NCBI GenBank assembly: GCA_006226375.1
Contig: SBHC01000081.1
Span: 62,001-126,000, forward strand
Direction: 5' to 3'
Source: Deltaproteobacteria bacterium
GTDB lineage: Bacteria > Myxococcota_C > UBA6777
Length of the DNA: 64,000 bases
In this document: one piece after another, positions 35,349-44,033 of the stretch
Position numbering within the stretch: the first letter of the stretch is position 1
Layout of the letters: each line of letters begins with the position of its first letter
Notes under the pieces: generated by a model
Database searches by the model: none
Seen by the model: only the letters and a program-made list of their open reading frames with translations
Told to the model about the DNA's origin: nothing
Program-made: the position numbers and the translations under genes

Positions 35349-36564
35349 TTCAACCCCATACTTCCTGACCGAGTTGGGCATGGTTTGCGCGCTGGGAGAC
35401 AAGCCCAACACCATCGCAACGAAGCTCCAATCTGGCGCATCATCCGACCTGACACCGTTCTCTATCACCCAAGAAGAGGAACGTTCGGTGCTGGTTGGAC
35501 GAGTGCAGGTGCCTGTTCCCGAAATTCCAGAACAGTTACTCGATGTAGCGTCTCGGAACATGGCTCTTTTGTTGGCTGCGTATGTCCCCATCGCTGGAGA
35601 AGTGGAAGCCTGCAAAGAGGCCTACGGTTCCGACCGGGTGGGTGTGGTTCTCGGAGCCAGCGCACAAGGCATCGATGTAGGAGAGGAGTCCTATGCCTAT
35701 CACCGAGAGCATGGGGAGTTTCCAGAGACGTACCACTACAACCAACAAGAGCTAGGCTATGCGGCGGAAGCTATCGCTCGATTTGCGGGGTTGCATGGCC
35801 CTGCGTATTGCATCGGCACATCCTGTTCGTCCAGCGCCAAGGCGTTGATAGCAGCACGAAACTTGTTGGCTTCCAACATCTGTGACGCCGTCGTTGTTGG
35901 TGGAGTGGACTCATTGTGCCAATTGACTGTGCAAGGTTTTTCTTCCCTGGACGCGGTCTCTCCTTGCATGTCGAACCCAATGAGTCGCAACCGAGACGGA
36001 ATCACATTGGGTGAAGGGGCCGCTTTGTTTGTGATGTCCCGAGAAGCATCGACACGTAGACAAGGACCTTCTGTCTTATTGCTAGGCGCAGGGGAGTCAT
36101 GTGACGCCCACCACATCTCTAGCCCAGACCCTTCGGGACAAGGAGCCATCCGCGCGATGAAGGGAGCCTTAAACAACGCCAACCTGCGACCCGAACAGGT
36201 CGATTACATCAACATGCATGGCACAGGCACCGTGCTCAACGACGCGATGGAAAGCAAAGCGATCGCGGAGGTGTTTGGAGAAGAGACTCCCTGCAGTTCG
36301 ACCAAACCTTTAACAGGCCATACGCTCGGTGCTGCCGGAGCATTGGAAGTCGGCATTTGCTGGCTTACGCTCACACAGAACGCGAGAAGCGCCAAGCCAT
36401 GGCTCCCCCTGCATGTTTGGGATGGAGAGGCAGACGATAGCTTGCCCCATCTTCACTTGGTGTCTTCCAGCACACCGATAGCATCTTCTCCCCAGATAGT
36501 CCTGACCAACTCCTTTGCGTTTGGAGGCAACAACGCATCTTTGATTTTGGGAGTGGAGCGATGA
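35341..36564 (+). CDS. Beta-ketoacyl-ACP synthase (ApeO-like)
   Basis: 407-residue FabF-type KS. The nucleophile C162 lies in GTSCSSSAKAL, and the two catalytic His in MHGTGT and TGHTLGAAG, so the enzyme should be active. NSFAFGGNNASLI closes the fold. In the Xenorhabdus system the KS in this position pairs with the chain-length-factor-like protein to do the polyene elongation. The ATG at 35341 overlaps the lyase stop by 8 bases; an upstream in-frame GTG/ATG inside the lyase is unlikely. Followed by an ATGA overlap with the dehydratase. Confidence 0.9.
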   Translation: MADSTPYFLTELGMVCALGDKPNTIATKLQSGASSDLTPFSITQEEERSVLVGRVQVPVPEIPEQLLDVASRNMALLLAAYVPIAGEVEACKEAYGSDRVGVVLGASAQGIDVGEESYAYHREHGEFPETYHYNQQELGYAAEAIARFAGLHGPAYCIGTSCSSSAKALIAARNLLASNICDAVVVGGVDSLCQLTVQGFSSLDAVSPCMSNPMSRNRDGITLGEGAALFVMSREASTRRQGPSVLLLGAGESCDAHHISSPDPSGQGAIRAMKGALNNANLRPEQVDYINMHGTGTVLNDAMESKAIAEVFGEETPCSSTKPLTGHTLGAAGALEVGICWLTLTQNARSAKPWLPLHVWDGEADDSLPHLHLVSSSTPIASSPQIVLTNSFAFGGNNASLILGVER

Positions 36565-37064
36565 GCAACAAGGCTCCCCATTGGTCGCAGTTCTCCATTC
36601 GACAAGTCCTTCCCCACCAGGGGCAAATGGTGCTTGTCGACGAAGTCCTTCACTACGACCTGGAAGGCTCCATACACACAGGTCTGGTGGTACCCCATTG
36701 GTCCTTGTTTCACAACGAAGCGAGGGAAGTTCCAGCCTTTGTCGGCTTGGAGTATATGGCCCAAACGGTCTCTGCTTTTTTTGGAATGCGACGACGCCTC
36801 GCAGGACAACCCCTCGAAGTTGGCTTCCTGTTGGGCACTCGGAAAATGAAGGTCAACGTTGGATCCTTCCGCTCTGGACAACAGTTGAGGGTTGAAGCCC
36901 AACAAGTATATGACTATAACGGAATGAGCGTTTTCGACTGCCAACTCGTTGAAGCAAGCAACGCAACGGGTGAGTCGTCATCGCTTCTCCAAGGAAAAGT
37001 TAACGTGTATCGACCCGACAATCTCGAAACCTATTTGCAGCAGCAAGCTCATCATGAATCCTAA
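36561..37064 (+). CDS. Hotdog-fold 3-hydroxyacyl-ACP dehydratase (ApeP-like)
   Basis: 167 residues, single hotdog domain. LPHQGQMVLVDEVLHYD has the His that corresponds to the FabZ catalytic His (HRxPFLLxD in FabZ), and VGLEYMAQTVSAFFGM the central helix. Similar in size and position to ApeP, which forms a heteromeric dehydratase with ApeI; here ApeI is the C-terminal part of the 30346 fusion. ATGA overlap upstream, 11-base overlap with the ketoreductase downstream. Confidence 0.86.
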   Translation: MSNKAPHWSQFSIRQVLPHQGQMVLVDEVLHYDLEGSIHTGLVVPHWSLFHNEAREVPAFVGLEYMAQTVSAFFGMRRRLAGQPLEVGFLLGTRKMKVNVGSFRSGQQLRVEAQQVYDYNGMSVFDCQLVEASNATGESSSLLQGKVNVYRPDNLETYLQQQAHHES

Positions 37065-37782
37065 ACGAGTGCTGGTCACAGGTTCCAGTCGCGGCATTGG
37101 CCGAGCGATTGCCCTGGCATTGGCCGAAGATCAATTTGCAGTCACGGTTCACTACCGCTCACGCCAAGACGACGCGGAAGAGACCGCCCAAATGATTCGC
37201 GACAACGGCGGAATCTGCCAGTTGCTCTCCTTTGACATCTCAGAGCGCCAACAAACCCAAGACATCTTGCTTCAAGACATGGAACAACATGGCGCATACT
37301 ACGGCGCGGTTTTGAACGCTGGCATTGCAGCGGACAAAGCCTTCCCCTCCATGAAAGAGGACGACTGGGACCGGGTGCTCCACACCAACCTGGACGGGTT
37401 CTACAACGTACTCAAACCTCTGGTCATGCCGATGATACAGACCCGACAAGGTGGACGCATTGTCACCCTTTCGTCCGTCTCGGGGCTTCAAGGCAACCGC
37501 GGTCAGGTCAACTACAGCGCAGCCAAAGCCGGAATCATCGGGGCCACCAAAGCCTTGGCGTTGGAGCTAGCCAAGCGGAAGATCACCGTCAACTGTGTAG
37601 CTCCTGGGTTTATTGAGACGGAGATGGTCGACCACCTCCCTCTGCAAGACATCGCCAAGCAGATTCCGATGAAACGGGTCGGAAAGCCCGAAGAAGTCGC
37701 GGCCTTGGTCCGGTTTCTTTTCTCCGAGGGGGCTGGCTACATCACACGACAGGTTATCTCTGTAAATGGAGGAACGGCCTAA
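37054..37782 (+). CDS. 3-oxoacyl-ACP reductase (FabG-like, ApeQ type)
   Basis: 242-residue short-chain dehydrogenase. NADPH-binding GSSRGIGRAIA at ~9-19, NAGIA, catalytic Ser in LSSVSG and the YxxxK pair in NYSAAKAG; ends with the FabG-type ITRQVISVNGGTA. It would reduce each 3-oxo intermediate before dehydration to the conjugated double bond. The ATG at 37054 is inside the dehydratase gene, giving the normal FabG N-terminus MNPKRVLVTG. Overlaps the next gene by one base (TAATG). Confidence 0.93.
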   Translation: MNPKRVLVTGSSRGIGRAIALALAEDQFAVTVHYRSRQDDAEETAQMIRDNGGICQLLSFDISERQQTQDILLQDMEQHGAYYGAVLNAGIAADKAFPSMKEDDWDRVLHTNLDGFYNVLKPLVMPMIQTRQGGRIVTLSSVSGLQGNRGQVNYSAAKAGIIGATKALALELAKRKITVNCVAPGFIETEMVDHLPLQDIAKQIPMKRVGKPEEVAALVRFLFSEGAGYITRQVISVNGGTA

Positions 37783-39011
37783 TGACTCGTCGGGTAGTGA
37801 TTACGGGAGTGGCTGCGCTCTCTCCCCTTGGCTGCGACCTGGAAAGCATCGAACGGCGACTCCAAAACCTCGAAAGCGGCGTCGTTCGTATGGCTGAGTG
37901 GGAAGATGTACAAGGATTGCGCACCCAGCTTGCTGCACCGGTCAAAGATTTCCAAAAGCCCAAACACTTCGGCCGAAAACAGACCCGCACGATGGACCGG
38001 GTGGCGCTGCTCGCGACCTATGCAAGCGAGTTGGCCCTGCAAGACGCTCAACTGTTTGAAGACACGAGCATCCGAGACAAAATGGGCGTTGCGTATGGCT
38101 CTTGTGCTGGCGGGATGAGCGGGACCTCACAGCTGGGAGAGGTAGACCCCCATCGTTCGTTGCGCTCGATGAATGCGACAACCTACGTCCGGATGATGGC
38201 CCACACCTGCGCCTCCAACATCAGCATTCACTTCCAACTCACAGGCCGAATGATCCCAACATGCAGCGCTTGCACCTCGGGAAGTCAGGCAGTGGGCTAC
38301 GCCTACGAAGCCATCAAGCACGGCTACCAGACTTACATGTTAGCCGGAGGGGCCGAGGAGCTTTCGATCGCACAGTCCGGCGTGTTCGACATCATGTACG
38401 CATCCAGCACAAGAAACGATGAGCCTCATGCAACGCCACGGCCGTTCGACCAAGATCGAGATGGACTCGTCGTCGGAGAAGGAGCCACCACGCTTGTGTT
38501 GGAAGACTACGACAACGCGATCGCTCGTGGGGCTCGCATTTACGCCGAGATTGTAGGTTTTTCGACCAACTCCAACGGAGTCCATATCACTCAGCCTCAT
38601 GCTCCCACGATGGCCCAGGTGATGAAAGAAGCCTTGCAAGAAGCGCAAGTTTCACCCGAAGCCGTTGGCTACATCAACGCCCACGCGACAGCCACCGACC
38701 TCGGCGACATTGTAGAGTCGCAAGCCACCTATCAGGTGTTTGGCTCCAGCGTACCTGTCAGCTCCATCAAGGGATACACCGGCCATACACTCGGCGCTGC
38801 CGGAGCGTTGGAGACCTTGCTCACTCTGATGATGCTCGAAAAAGACTGGTACGCTCCCAACCTTAACCTCGACAAGGTTGACCCTCGGTGTGCCGAACTC
38901 GATTATATAACAGGTGAAGGACGCACCCTTCACAACGAATATGTGATGACCAACAACTTCGCGTTTGGTGGCGTCAACACTTCCATTCTACTCAAACGAT
39001 TCACTCAGTAG
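37782..39011 (+). CDS. Beta-ketoacyl-ACP synthase II-like (ApeR-like)
   Basis: 409-residue FabF-type KS with C164 in SACTSGSQAVG and His residues in INAHATATDLGD and YTGHTLGAAGALE. It differs from the upstream KS (SACTSGS versus TSCSSSA). In the Xenorhabdus pathway a second KS of this kind makes the first condensation, on the aryl starter. TAATG coupling to the ketoreductase; AGGAG follows its stop and starts the LolA-like gene 8 bp later. Confidence 0.91.
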   Translation: MTRRVVITGVAALSPLGCDLESIERRLQNLESGVVRMAEWEDVQGLRTQLAAPVKDFQKPKHFGRKQTRTMDRVALLATYASELALQDAQLFEDTSIRDKMGVAYGSCAGGMSGTSQLGEVDPHRSLRSMNATTYVRMMAHTCASNISIHFQLTGRMIPTCSACTSGSQAVGYAYEAIKHGYQTYMLAGGAEELSIAQSGVFDIMYASSTRNDEPHATPRPFDQDRDGLVVGEGATTLVLEDYDNAIARGARIYAEIVGFSTNSNGVHITQPHAPTMAQVMKEALQEAQVSPEAVGYINAHATATDLGDIVESQATYQVFGSSVPVSSIKGYTGHTLGAAGALETLLTLMMLEKDWYAPNLNLDKVDPRCAELDYITGEGRTLHNEYVMTNNFAFGGVNTSILLKRFTQ

Positions 39012-39019
39012 GAGCCGGA

Positions 39020-39727
39020 ATGAACAACCATCCCCGCCTCCCCTGTATCATGTCTCTCCATGCTGTGGCTTTTTTCTTTGTTGTGATGGGCCTCTTAAGT
39101 CCCTCCACGGGAGCAGCGAACTCGCCTTCTTCCAAAGAGCCTTCCGTGTTTTCACAACCTGTGGCAAGCACGAAATCCCAACAACAGCTTCGCACCATTG
39201 CAACACAACTGCAAAAGGTGAAGGTTCTTCGAGCGTCCTTTGAGCAACGTAAGACGATCAAAGTCTTGTCACGCCCTCTTGTGTCACATGGGACCTTCCT
39301 GTTTGCTCGCTCTGTTGGGGTCTACTGGAAAACCCAAACCCCTTTTCCTGCAGCCCTGTTGCTCACTCCCAAGGGATTAACAGAGAAGGACCCCAACACA
39401 GGAAAGAACCTCCCCTCCTCCGGCTCCAAGACCTTGATGAAAGCCATGTCGCAAATGTTTGTGGCGATTCTGTCGGTGGACATTGAGAAGCTATCCACAA
39501 TGTTTGTGCTGCATCTTCAAGGAACCCCTCAGTCCTGGATTTTGGGCCTCAAACCCAAAGCCAACGGGATGAAGCGATTCCTTCGTCATATCGTTTTGCA
39601 GGGAGGAAACACCGTCCAGTTGGTGCAAATCGCAGAAGCCAACGGCGACCAAACCGAATACAAGATCTCCAAGGTACAAACGTCACCTCCCAAGCTCACA
39701 CCTGCTGAACGCAAGCTCTTTCGATGA
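39020..39727 (+). CDS. LolA-like outer-membrane lipid carrier of polyene cluster
   Basis: 235 residues with an N-terminal hydrophobic signal (~10-32) and a Ser/Lys-rich mature start. QLQKVKVLRASFEQRKTIKV and GTFLFARSVGVYWKTQTPFP match the LolA/COG2834 fold (curved beta sheet holding a lipid). A LolA-like protein is constant in aryl polyene clusters and is thought to ferry the polyene lipid through the periplasm from the MMPL pump to the outer membrane. AGGAG precedes the ATG. ATGA-like overlap (4 bases) with the DUF3261 gene. Confidence 0.86.
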   Translation: MNNHPRLPCIMSLHAVAFFFVVMGLLSPSTGAANSPSSKEPSVFSQPVASTKSQQQLRTIATQLQKVKVLRASFEQRKTIKVLSRPLVSHGTFLFARSVGVYWKTQTPFPAALLLTPKGLTEKDPNTGKNLPSSGSKTLMKAMSQMFVAILSVDIEKLSTMFVLHLQGTPQSWILGLKPKANGMKRFLRHIVLQGGNTVQLVQIAEANGDQTEYKISKVQTSPPKLTPAERKLFR

Positions 39728-40332
39728 AACGAGCCATGCCCTTTGTTGCACCTTTTTACAAGTCAGATCTCAACGCAAAGATTCTTAGTCTGGGATGTCT
39801 CATTCTCTTTCTGAGTGTCGGCTGCAAACCCAAGTCCCCCTATACGATTGTCCGAAAAGCTAGCTATACCATTCAGGCTGTTCCACGCCTCCCATCCCAC
39901 GTGTACATGACCCAATGGCAAGGAACCTCTTCTCCCCCAGCAAGCTTTCGGTTTGTCGCTCAGGTGGAGCTATCTCCTGCCACCAACAACCTCGTGATGG
40001 TCGCATTTTCCACGTTGGGCCGAAGATTGTTTGTCCTCCGACGACAAGCTGGCAGAATGTCCTTTGTCGCTTCTCCCGGTTACACTCCGCCCATCCCAAG
40101 CGCTGTGCTCATTGAACACTTGCAGCACTGTCTGTGGCCGCTAGCTGCAGTCCAAAGAGGATGGGCGCATACAAGAAATCGATGGGTGCGTGTGTCCCAA
40201 AAGCCTCTTCGCTACGCGCTGAAGTTGGGAAACCAAGTCATCTTAGAGCGGACCCACCCCTCCCCCAACCAATGTCGATTGGTCCATCATGAGCCTGCGT
40301 ACACAATTCAAGTGGCCATCCAACCGAGATAA
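39724..40332 (+). CDS. DUF3261 lipoprotein (LolB-like) of polyene cluster
   Basis: 202 residues. Lipobox SVG-C34 after an unusually long N-region; a start at the second Met (39736) would shorten it. The mature part is beta-rich, with LSPATNNLVMVAFSTLGRRL and CLWPLAAVQRG as visible DUF3261 features. DUF3261 lipoproteins accompany the LolA-like protein in aryl polyene clusters and probably receive the polyene lipid at the outer membrane, as LolB does for lipoproteins. It is the last gene of the operon; no hairpin terminator is evident in the 120 bp that follow. Confidence 0.82.
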   Translation: MKRAMPFVAPFYKSDLNAKILSLGCLILFLSVGCKPKSPYTIVRKASYTIQAVPRLPSHVYMTQWQGTSSPPASFRFVAQVELSPATNNLVMVAFSTLGRRLFVLRRQAGRMSFVASPGYTPPIPSAVLIEHLQHCLWPLAAVQRGWAHTRNRWVRVSQKPLRYALKLGNQVILERTHPSPNQCRLVHHEPAYTIQVAIQPR

Positions 40333-40452
40333 CAAGCTCGACGTTCACTCGGAAGGGAATTGCATCTCCATTTGTTGTACAATGCAGCCTAGAAACTCGA
40401 AACCTGTTCCAGTAGAAAGAACCTCTCACATTCGCTCGAAGGAGTTGTACGA

Positions 40453-41274
40453 ATGAATCGGAAATTTCTGTTAAGTCATTCCATGCTCACGATGATGTCG
40501 TTCCTTGCCATCGGCCTGGCAGCCTTTATCACCAGCAGCTGCGTCAAAACAGCGTCAGGGCGAAGGGCGCTCATTCTAGTCCCCCAGGGAAAAATGCTCA
40601 CCTTGGGAGCCCAAGCCTACCAGGAGATGAGACAGAAGAGTCGTCGGTCACGAAACACCCGATTGATCTCGTTGGTCCGCAAGATCGGCATGGACATCGC
40701 CCGCGCCAGCGGACAAAACTACAAGTGGGAGTTTGAACTCTTTGAAGATCCCAAGCAGATCAACGCATTCTGCCTCCCTGGAGGGAAAGTTGGTGTGTAC
40801 TCCGGAATTCTCCCTGTAGCACGAACCAACGCCGGACTCGCCGCAATCATGGGACATGAAGTCGCCCACGCGGTCCTTCGCCACGGCGCCGAACGTATGA
40901 GCCAACAGATGGCGCTCAAAGGAGTCATGTCGCTGGGAAGTATCGTGTTTGGAAACAGCAAATACAAAGGCGCGATCATGGGCGCGATGGGACTTGGAGC
41001 CAAGTTTGGAGTCATGCTCCCTTACAGCCGAAGCCATGAGTCCGAGGCGGATCGTATGGGCCTCATGTACATGGCCAAAGCTGGATACAACCCCAAAGAA
41101 GCAGTGTCGCTTTGGGTTCGTATGGCTCAACAAGGCAAGACACCACCGGAGTTGGTCTCAACACACCCCAACCCCATCAAGCGCTCCAAAGCTCTGAACG
41201 CACAGATCTCCTCCGTCGTGAAATACTACCGAGCAGCGCAACGTCGACGAACGTTCAACCTACCCCTTCGCTAA
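40453..41274 (+). CDS. M48-family zinc metallopeptidase lipoprotein
   Basis: 273 residues. Lipobox TSS-C30 after a hydrophobic signal. The peptidase domain (PF01435) has the zinc motif HEVAH at residues 135-139 and the third ligand in SRSHESEADRMGL; NAFCLPGGKVGVYSGIL is the conserved stretch ahead of it, and THPNPIKR follows. Size and features fit periplasmic LoiP/BepA-type proteases that handle outer-membrane protein quality control. GAAGGAG lies just before the ATG. It is 120 bp from the polyene operon with no overlap, so a role in that pathway is not implied. Confidence 0.91.
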   Translation: MNRKFLLSHSMLTMMSFLAIGLAAFITSSCVKTASGRRALILVPQGKMLTLGAQAYQEMRQKSRRSRNTRLISLVRKIGMDIARASGQNYKWEFELFEDPKQINAFCLPGGKVGVYSGILPVARTNAGLAAIMGHEVAHAVLRHGAERMSQQMALKGVMSLGSIVFGNSKYKGAIMGAMGLGAKFGVMLPYSRSHESEADRMGLMYMAKAGYNPKEAVSLWVRMAQQGKTPPELVSTHPNPIKRSKALNAQISSVVKYYRAAQRRRTFNLPLR

Positions 41275-41521
41275 ACACCAACCTCCCCTCCTGCTCCTCT
41301 AAGAGACAGCTTCGTCTCATCCATCACCCCCAACAGGCCCCACAAAGAACTTTGGTGAGACTCCTTGATCTCACTCGGAACAGAGTTCGTACATAGAGAC
41401 CTCTCCGACAAGACAATTCCCTTTCTCTTTCAAGACGTTCAAAGACCACGACATCGACACGGTTCAAGTTGGCCCAGTCTTTGAAAAAGAAGAGAGCGAA
41501 CTGACAAGAAGGAGAAAACCA

Positions 41522-41926
41522 ATGAACAAAGTTGTCAAACATACACTGTCATTTTTTGTTGGATTGAGCCTGGCAGGATCTATGCTTTGGCTAGGCATGT
41601 CCCAGAACCCGGTGCAAGCGAGCAAAGCAACGAGTGAGCCGCCCCCCGTTCCCGATCGAGGACCTGCGCCGGGGCCAATGCCCGACTCAGGAGTCAACAA
41701 GATTCCGTCACCGACAGGCGTTGGGAGTGAGCCACCCCCCGTGCCTGATCGCCAGCCAGTGCCAGGCCCCCCCCGTCCGGATACAGGACCAACGCCAGAC
41801 ACGTCACCCCAGTCGGCCTGGAAGCCCGTAAAAGCTTACCCTGAACGGCTGCCCAAGGCTGCACTCAAGATGCACCCATGGCAAAAGCAACCGCCTCTGC
41901 TTTGGGTTCAGTCTGCGATGAGATAG
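41522..41926 (+). CDS. Small secreted Pro-rich protein with duplicated segment
   Basis: 134 residues, no family. A signal peptide (residues ~8-33, ending VQA-S) precedes a Pro-rich region in which SEPPPVPDRGPAPGP and SEPPPVPDRQPVPGP are a direct duplication about 35 residues apart, each ending with PDSG or PDTG. The C-terminal 35 residues are basic. A clear GAAGGAG stands before the ATG, so it is probably expressed. Likely an extended periplasmic or cell-wall-spanning peptide. The 247-bp gap upstream holds only a GAGAC/GTCTC 5-bp hairpin at about 41309-41324, too weak to call a terminator. Convergent with typA. Confidence 0.65.
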   Translation: MNKVVKHTLSFFVGLSLAGSMLWLGMSQNPVQASKATSEPPPVPDRGPAPGPMPDSGVNKIPSPTGVGSEPPPVPDRQPVPGPPRPDTGPTPDTSPQSAWKPVKAYPERLPKAALKMHPWQKQPPLLWVQSAMR

Positions 41927-41978
41927 AAGGCGACAGAAGAGAAGAAAGAAATACAGATAGGATGTACTGAGGCGAGGT

Positions 41979-43790
41979 TTAGTCTTCGTGGATGACGGGG
42001 CGACGGTTGGCAGCGAGGATAGCCTTGCGGAGTCGGATGGCCTCAGGTGTAACCTCAAGGATCTCATCGTCGGCGATCCATTCCAGCGCTTGCTCCAAGG
42101 AGAGAAGACGCGGCGGTGAAAGGTTCACCGCTTCATCTTTACCAGAAGCACGGAAGTTGGTGAGCTTCTTTCCACGCACAACATTAACGTTGATGTCGTT
42201 ACCGCGGTTGTGTTCTCCAACAATCATACCTTCGTATACATCGATACCTGGCTCAATGAAGAGAACACCGCGGGGTTGCAGCTTACCCAACGAATACGCG
42301 GTGGAAGGACCCGGACGGTCGGCAACAATCGCTCCGTTCGGTCGACGAGGAATTGGACCACTCCAAGGCATCCAACGGTCAAACACGTGGTGCATGATCG
42401 CCGTACCGCGCGTCGCAGTCATCATCTGGTTGCGCAAACCAAACAAGCCTCGCGTTGGAATCAGATACTCCAACCGTACGCGAGAGCCCTCTTGCCGCTG
42501 GTCGACCATTTGGGCCTTGCGATTCCCTACCAGCTGAGTCGCTGCACCCACATGCTCTGTGGGAACATCGATGATCAGCTGCTCCACAGGCTCTTCCTTG
42601 CCGTTTTCACCGTCACGGGTCACGACCTGTGGATTCCGGACACAAAGCTCGTACTTCTCACGACGAAGAGTCTCCAGGAGAACCGACAATTGAAGCTCTC
42701 CACGACCCAACACGCGCATTTGTTCGGGCGACTCACCATCTTCGATCCGGATGCTCACGTTGGCGTAGGCTTCACGATCGAGTCGTTCGCGGATCTGACG
42801 GCTGGTCACATACTGGCCACCGCTGCGACCGGCGAGGGGACCATCGTTCACCTGGAACACCATCGCGACGGTGGGTTCGTCCACGCTGATCGGGTCCAAG
42901 CGACGCTCGTGTTCGGGGTTGCACAAGGTGTCGCCGATCGCGACCTCCGTAACACCAGAGAGAGCCACAATATCACCACATCGAGCGATGTCCTTGGGCA
43001 ACCGCTTCACACCCTGGAAAGCAAAAACGCCAGTGATACGAGCGGTGTTGGTGTAGCCATCTCCCATCACCTTAACCATACGATTCACAGCGACTTCACC
43101 AGAGATCACACGACCCACCACGAGACGACCAACGTAGTCGTCGTAGCCAAGTTGGTTCACCTGCATACAGAAGGGAGCATCGGCTTCGTCGGGTGGAGCA
43201 GGAACGGTTTCAATGATGGCTTCTACGAGGGGCTTCAGATCGGTGCCTGGAACGGAGATATCGGACGTGGCCGTACCTTCCCGCGCGTTGGTGTAAAAGA
43301 CGGGGAACTCAAGTTGTTCTTCGTCCACATCCAGTTCAATCAAAAGATCGTAGACTTCCTGGAGGACTTCATCAGCCCGAGCGTCCTGTCGGTCGATCTT
43401 GTTGATGGCGAGAAGCATGGGAAGGCCGAGGTTCAAGGCCTTTCGCATCACAAAACGAGTTTGGGGCAGTGGTCCTTCGGCGGCATCGACGAGGAGAAGA
43501 ACGCCGTCCACCATTCGCAAGGTACGCTCGACCTCACCACCAAAGTCGGCGTGGCCCGGGGTGTCAACAATCTGGAGCGTAGTGTCTCCAAACTGAACCG
43601 AGGTCGCTTTGGCAAGAATGGTGATCCCTCGCTCCCGCTCCTGATCATTGGAGTCCATGATCCGGTCTTCCACCTGTTGGTTTTCCCGGAACAGACCTCC
43701 CTGTTGAAAAAGCGCGTCCACCAAGGTTGTTTTCCCATGGTCAACGTGCGCGATGATAGCGATGTTCCGTAAATCGTTCCTTAAAGACAT
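41979..43790 (-). CDS. typA: GTP-binding protein TypA/BipA
   Basis: 603-residue translational GTPase that binds the ribosome in a stress-dependent way. [11 protein letters not shown] (P-loop), [19 protein letters not shown] and NKIDR are the G motifs; the C-terminal half has EF-G-like domains and the TypA-specific tail with [20 protein letters not shown] use the ATG at 43790 ([15 protein letters not shown]), the normal family start; the frame is open up to 43907 but that start would sit almost on the predicted transcription start. A 520-codon frame on the opposite strand is an artefact. Confidence 0.97.
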   Translation of the reverse strand: MSLRNDLRNIAIIAHVDHGKTTLVDALFQQGGLFRENQQVEDRIMDSNDQERERGITILAKATSVQFGDTTLQIVDTPGHADFGGEVERTLRMVDGVLLLVDAAEGPLPQTRFVMRKALNLGLPMLLAINKIDRQDARADEVLQEVYDLLIELDVDEEQLEFPVFYTNAREGTATSDISVPGTDLKPLVEAIIETVPAPPDEADAPFCMQVNQLGYDDYVGRLVVGRVISGEVAVNRMVKVMGDGYTNTARITGVFAFQGVKRLPKDIARCGDIVALSGVTEVAIGDTLCNPEHERRLDPISVDEPTVAMVFQVNDGPLAGRSGGQYVTSRQIRERLDREAYANVSIRIEDGESPEQMRVLGRGELQLSVLLETLRREKYELCVRNPQVVTRDGENGKEEPVEQLIIDVPTEHVGAATQLVGNRKAQMVDQRQEGSRVRLEYLIPTRGLFGLRNQMMTATRGTAIMHHVFDRWMPWSGPIPRRPNGAIVADRPGPSTAYSLGKLQPRGVLFIEPGIDVYEGMIVGEHNRGNDINVNVVRGKKLTNFRASGKDEAVNLSPPRLLSLEQALEWIADDEILEVTPEAIRLRKAILAANRRPVIHED

Positions 43791-43925
43791 AAGCGGGATC
43801 CCCACAGCAATAGCTGGCCATCGTCGGCCAAAGACAAGATTCATCATCCAAGAACCACCAGGGTTCGAGCGGTGGGACTCCATGTTTGAGAGTCTTTGCC
43901 CCAACACCCATAAAAAAAGCAGGGG

Positions 43926-43955
43926 TAGCTAACATTCTCTTGCATCAACTGTCAA
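43926..43955 (-). promoter_or_regulatory. Candidate promoter for typA
   Basis: On the minus strand a perfect TTGACA (43955-43950) is followed after 18 bp by TAGCTA (43931-43926), which is a poor -10 but preceded by TGT. The resulting leader of about 130 bases agrees with a typA start at 43790. The same gap also serves the divergent kelch-lipoprotein gene, for which a TATACA at 43974-43979 may be the -10. Confidence 0.35.
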
Positions 43956-44033
43956 GGGAACCGACATTTATGGTATACAAAAGTGTTGGCCGATTCCGAC
44001 AACCTGACACGACGATAGGAAACCCACACCGAG

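Larger units (their letters stand above)
19271..40332. other. Aryl polyene / flexirubin-like biosynthetic gene cluster
   Basis: The set of MMPL exporter, chain-length-factor-like KS, acyltransferase, two ACPs, COG4648 protein, acyl activating enzyme, two hotdog dehydratases (one fused), GT2-acyltransferase fusion, ammonia-lyase, KS, ketoreductase, second KS, LolA-like carrier and DUF3261 lipoprotein is the accepted core of aryl polyene clusters (the ape genes of Xenorhabdus and E. coli) and of xanthomonadin/flexirubin clusters. Additions here are a halogenase-like flavoenzyme and a phytochelatin-synthase-like protein. A stand-alone thioesterase, a methyltransferase and dialkylresorcinol (darA/darB) genes are not seen. 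The Cys-rich lipoprotein at 23137 interrupts it. Product: probably a halogenated aryl polyene lipid in the outer membrane, giving yellow-orange colour and oxidative protection. Confidence 0.87.

Noticed and set aside
41275-41521. Rho-independent terminator after the M48 peptidase
   Set aside because: Only a 5-bp GAGAC/GTCTC hairpin without a following T run.
42210-43772. 520-codon open frame antisense to typA
   Set aside because: typA on the other strand is unmistakable with all G motifs; the antisense peptide matches nothing and lacks a ribosome binding site.
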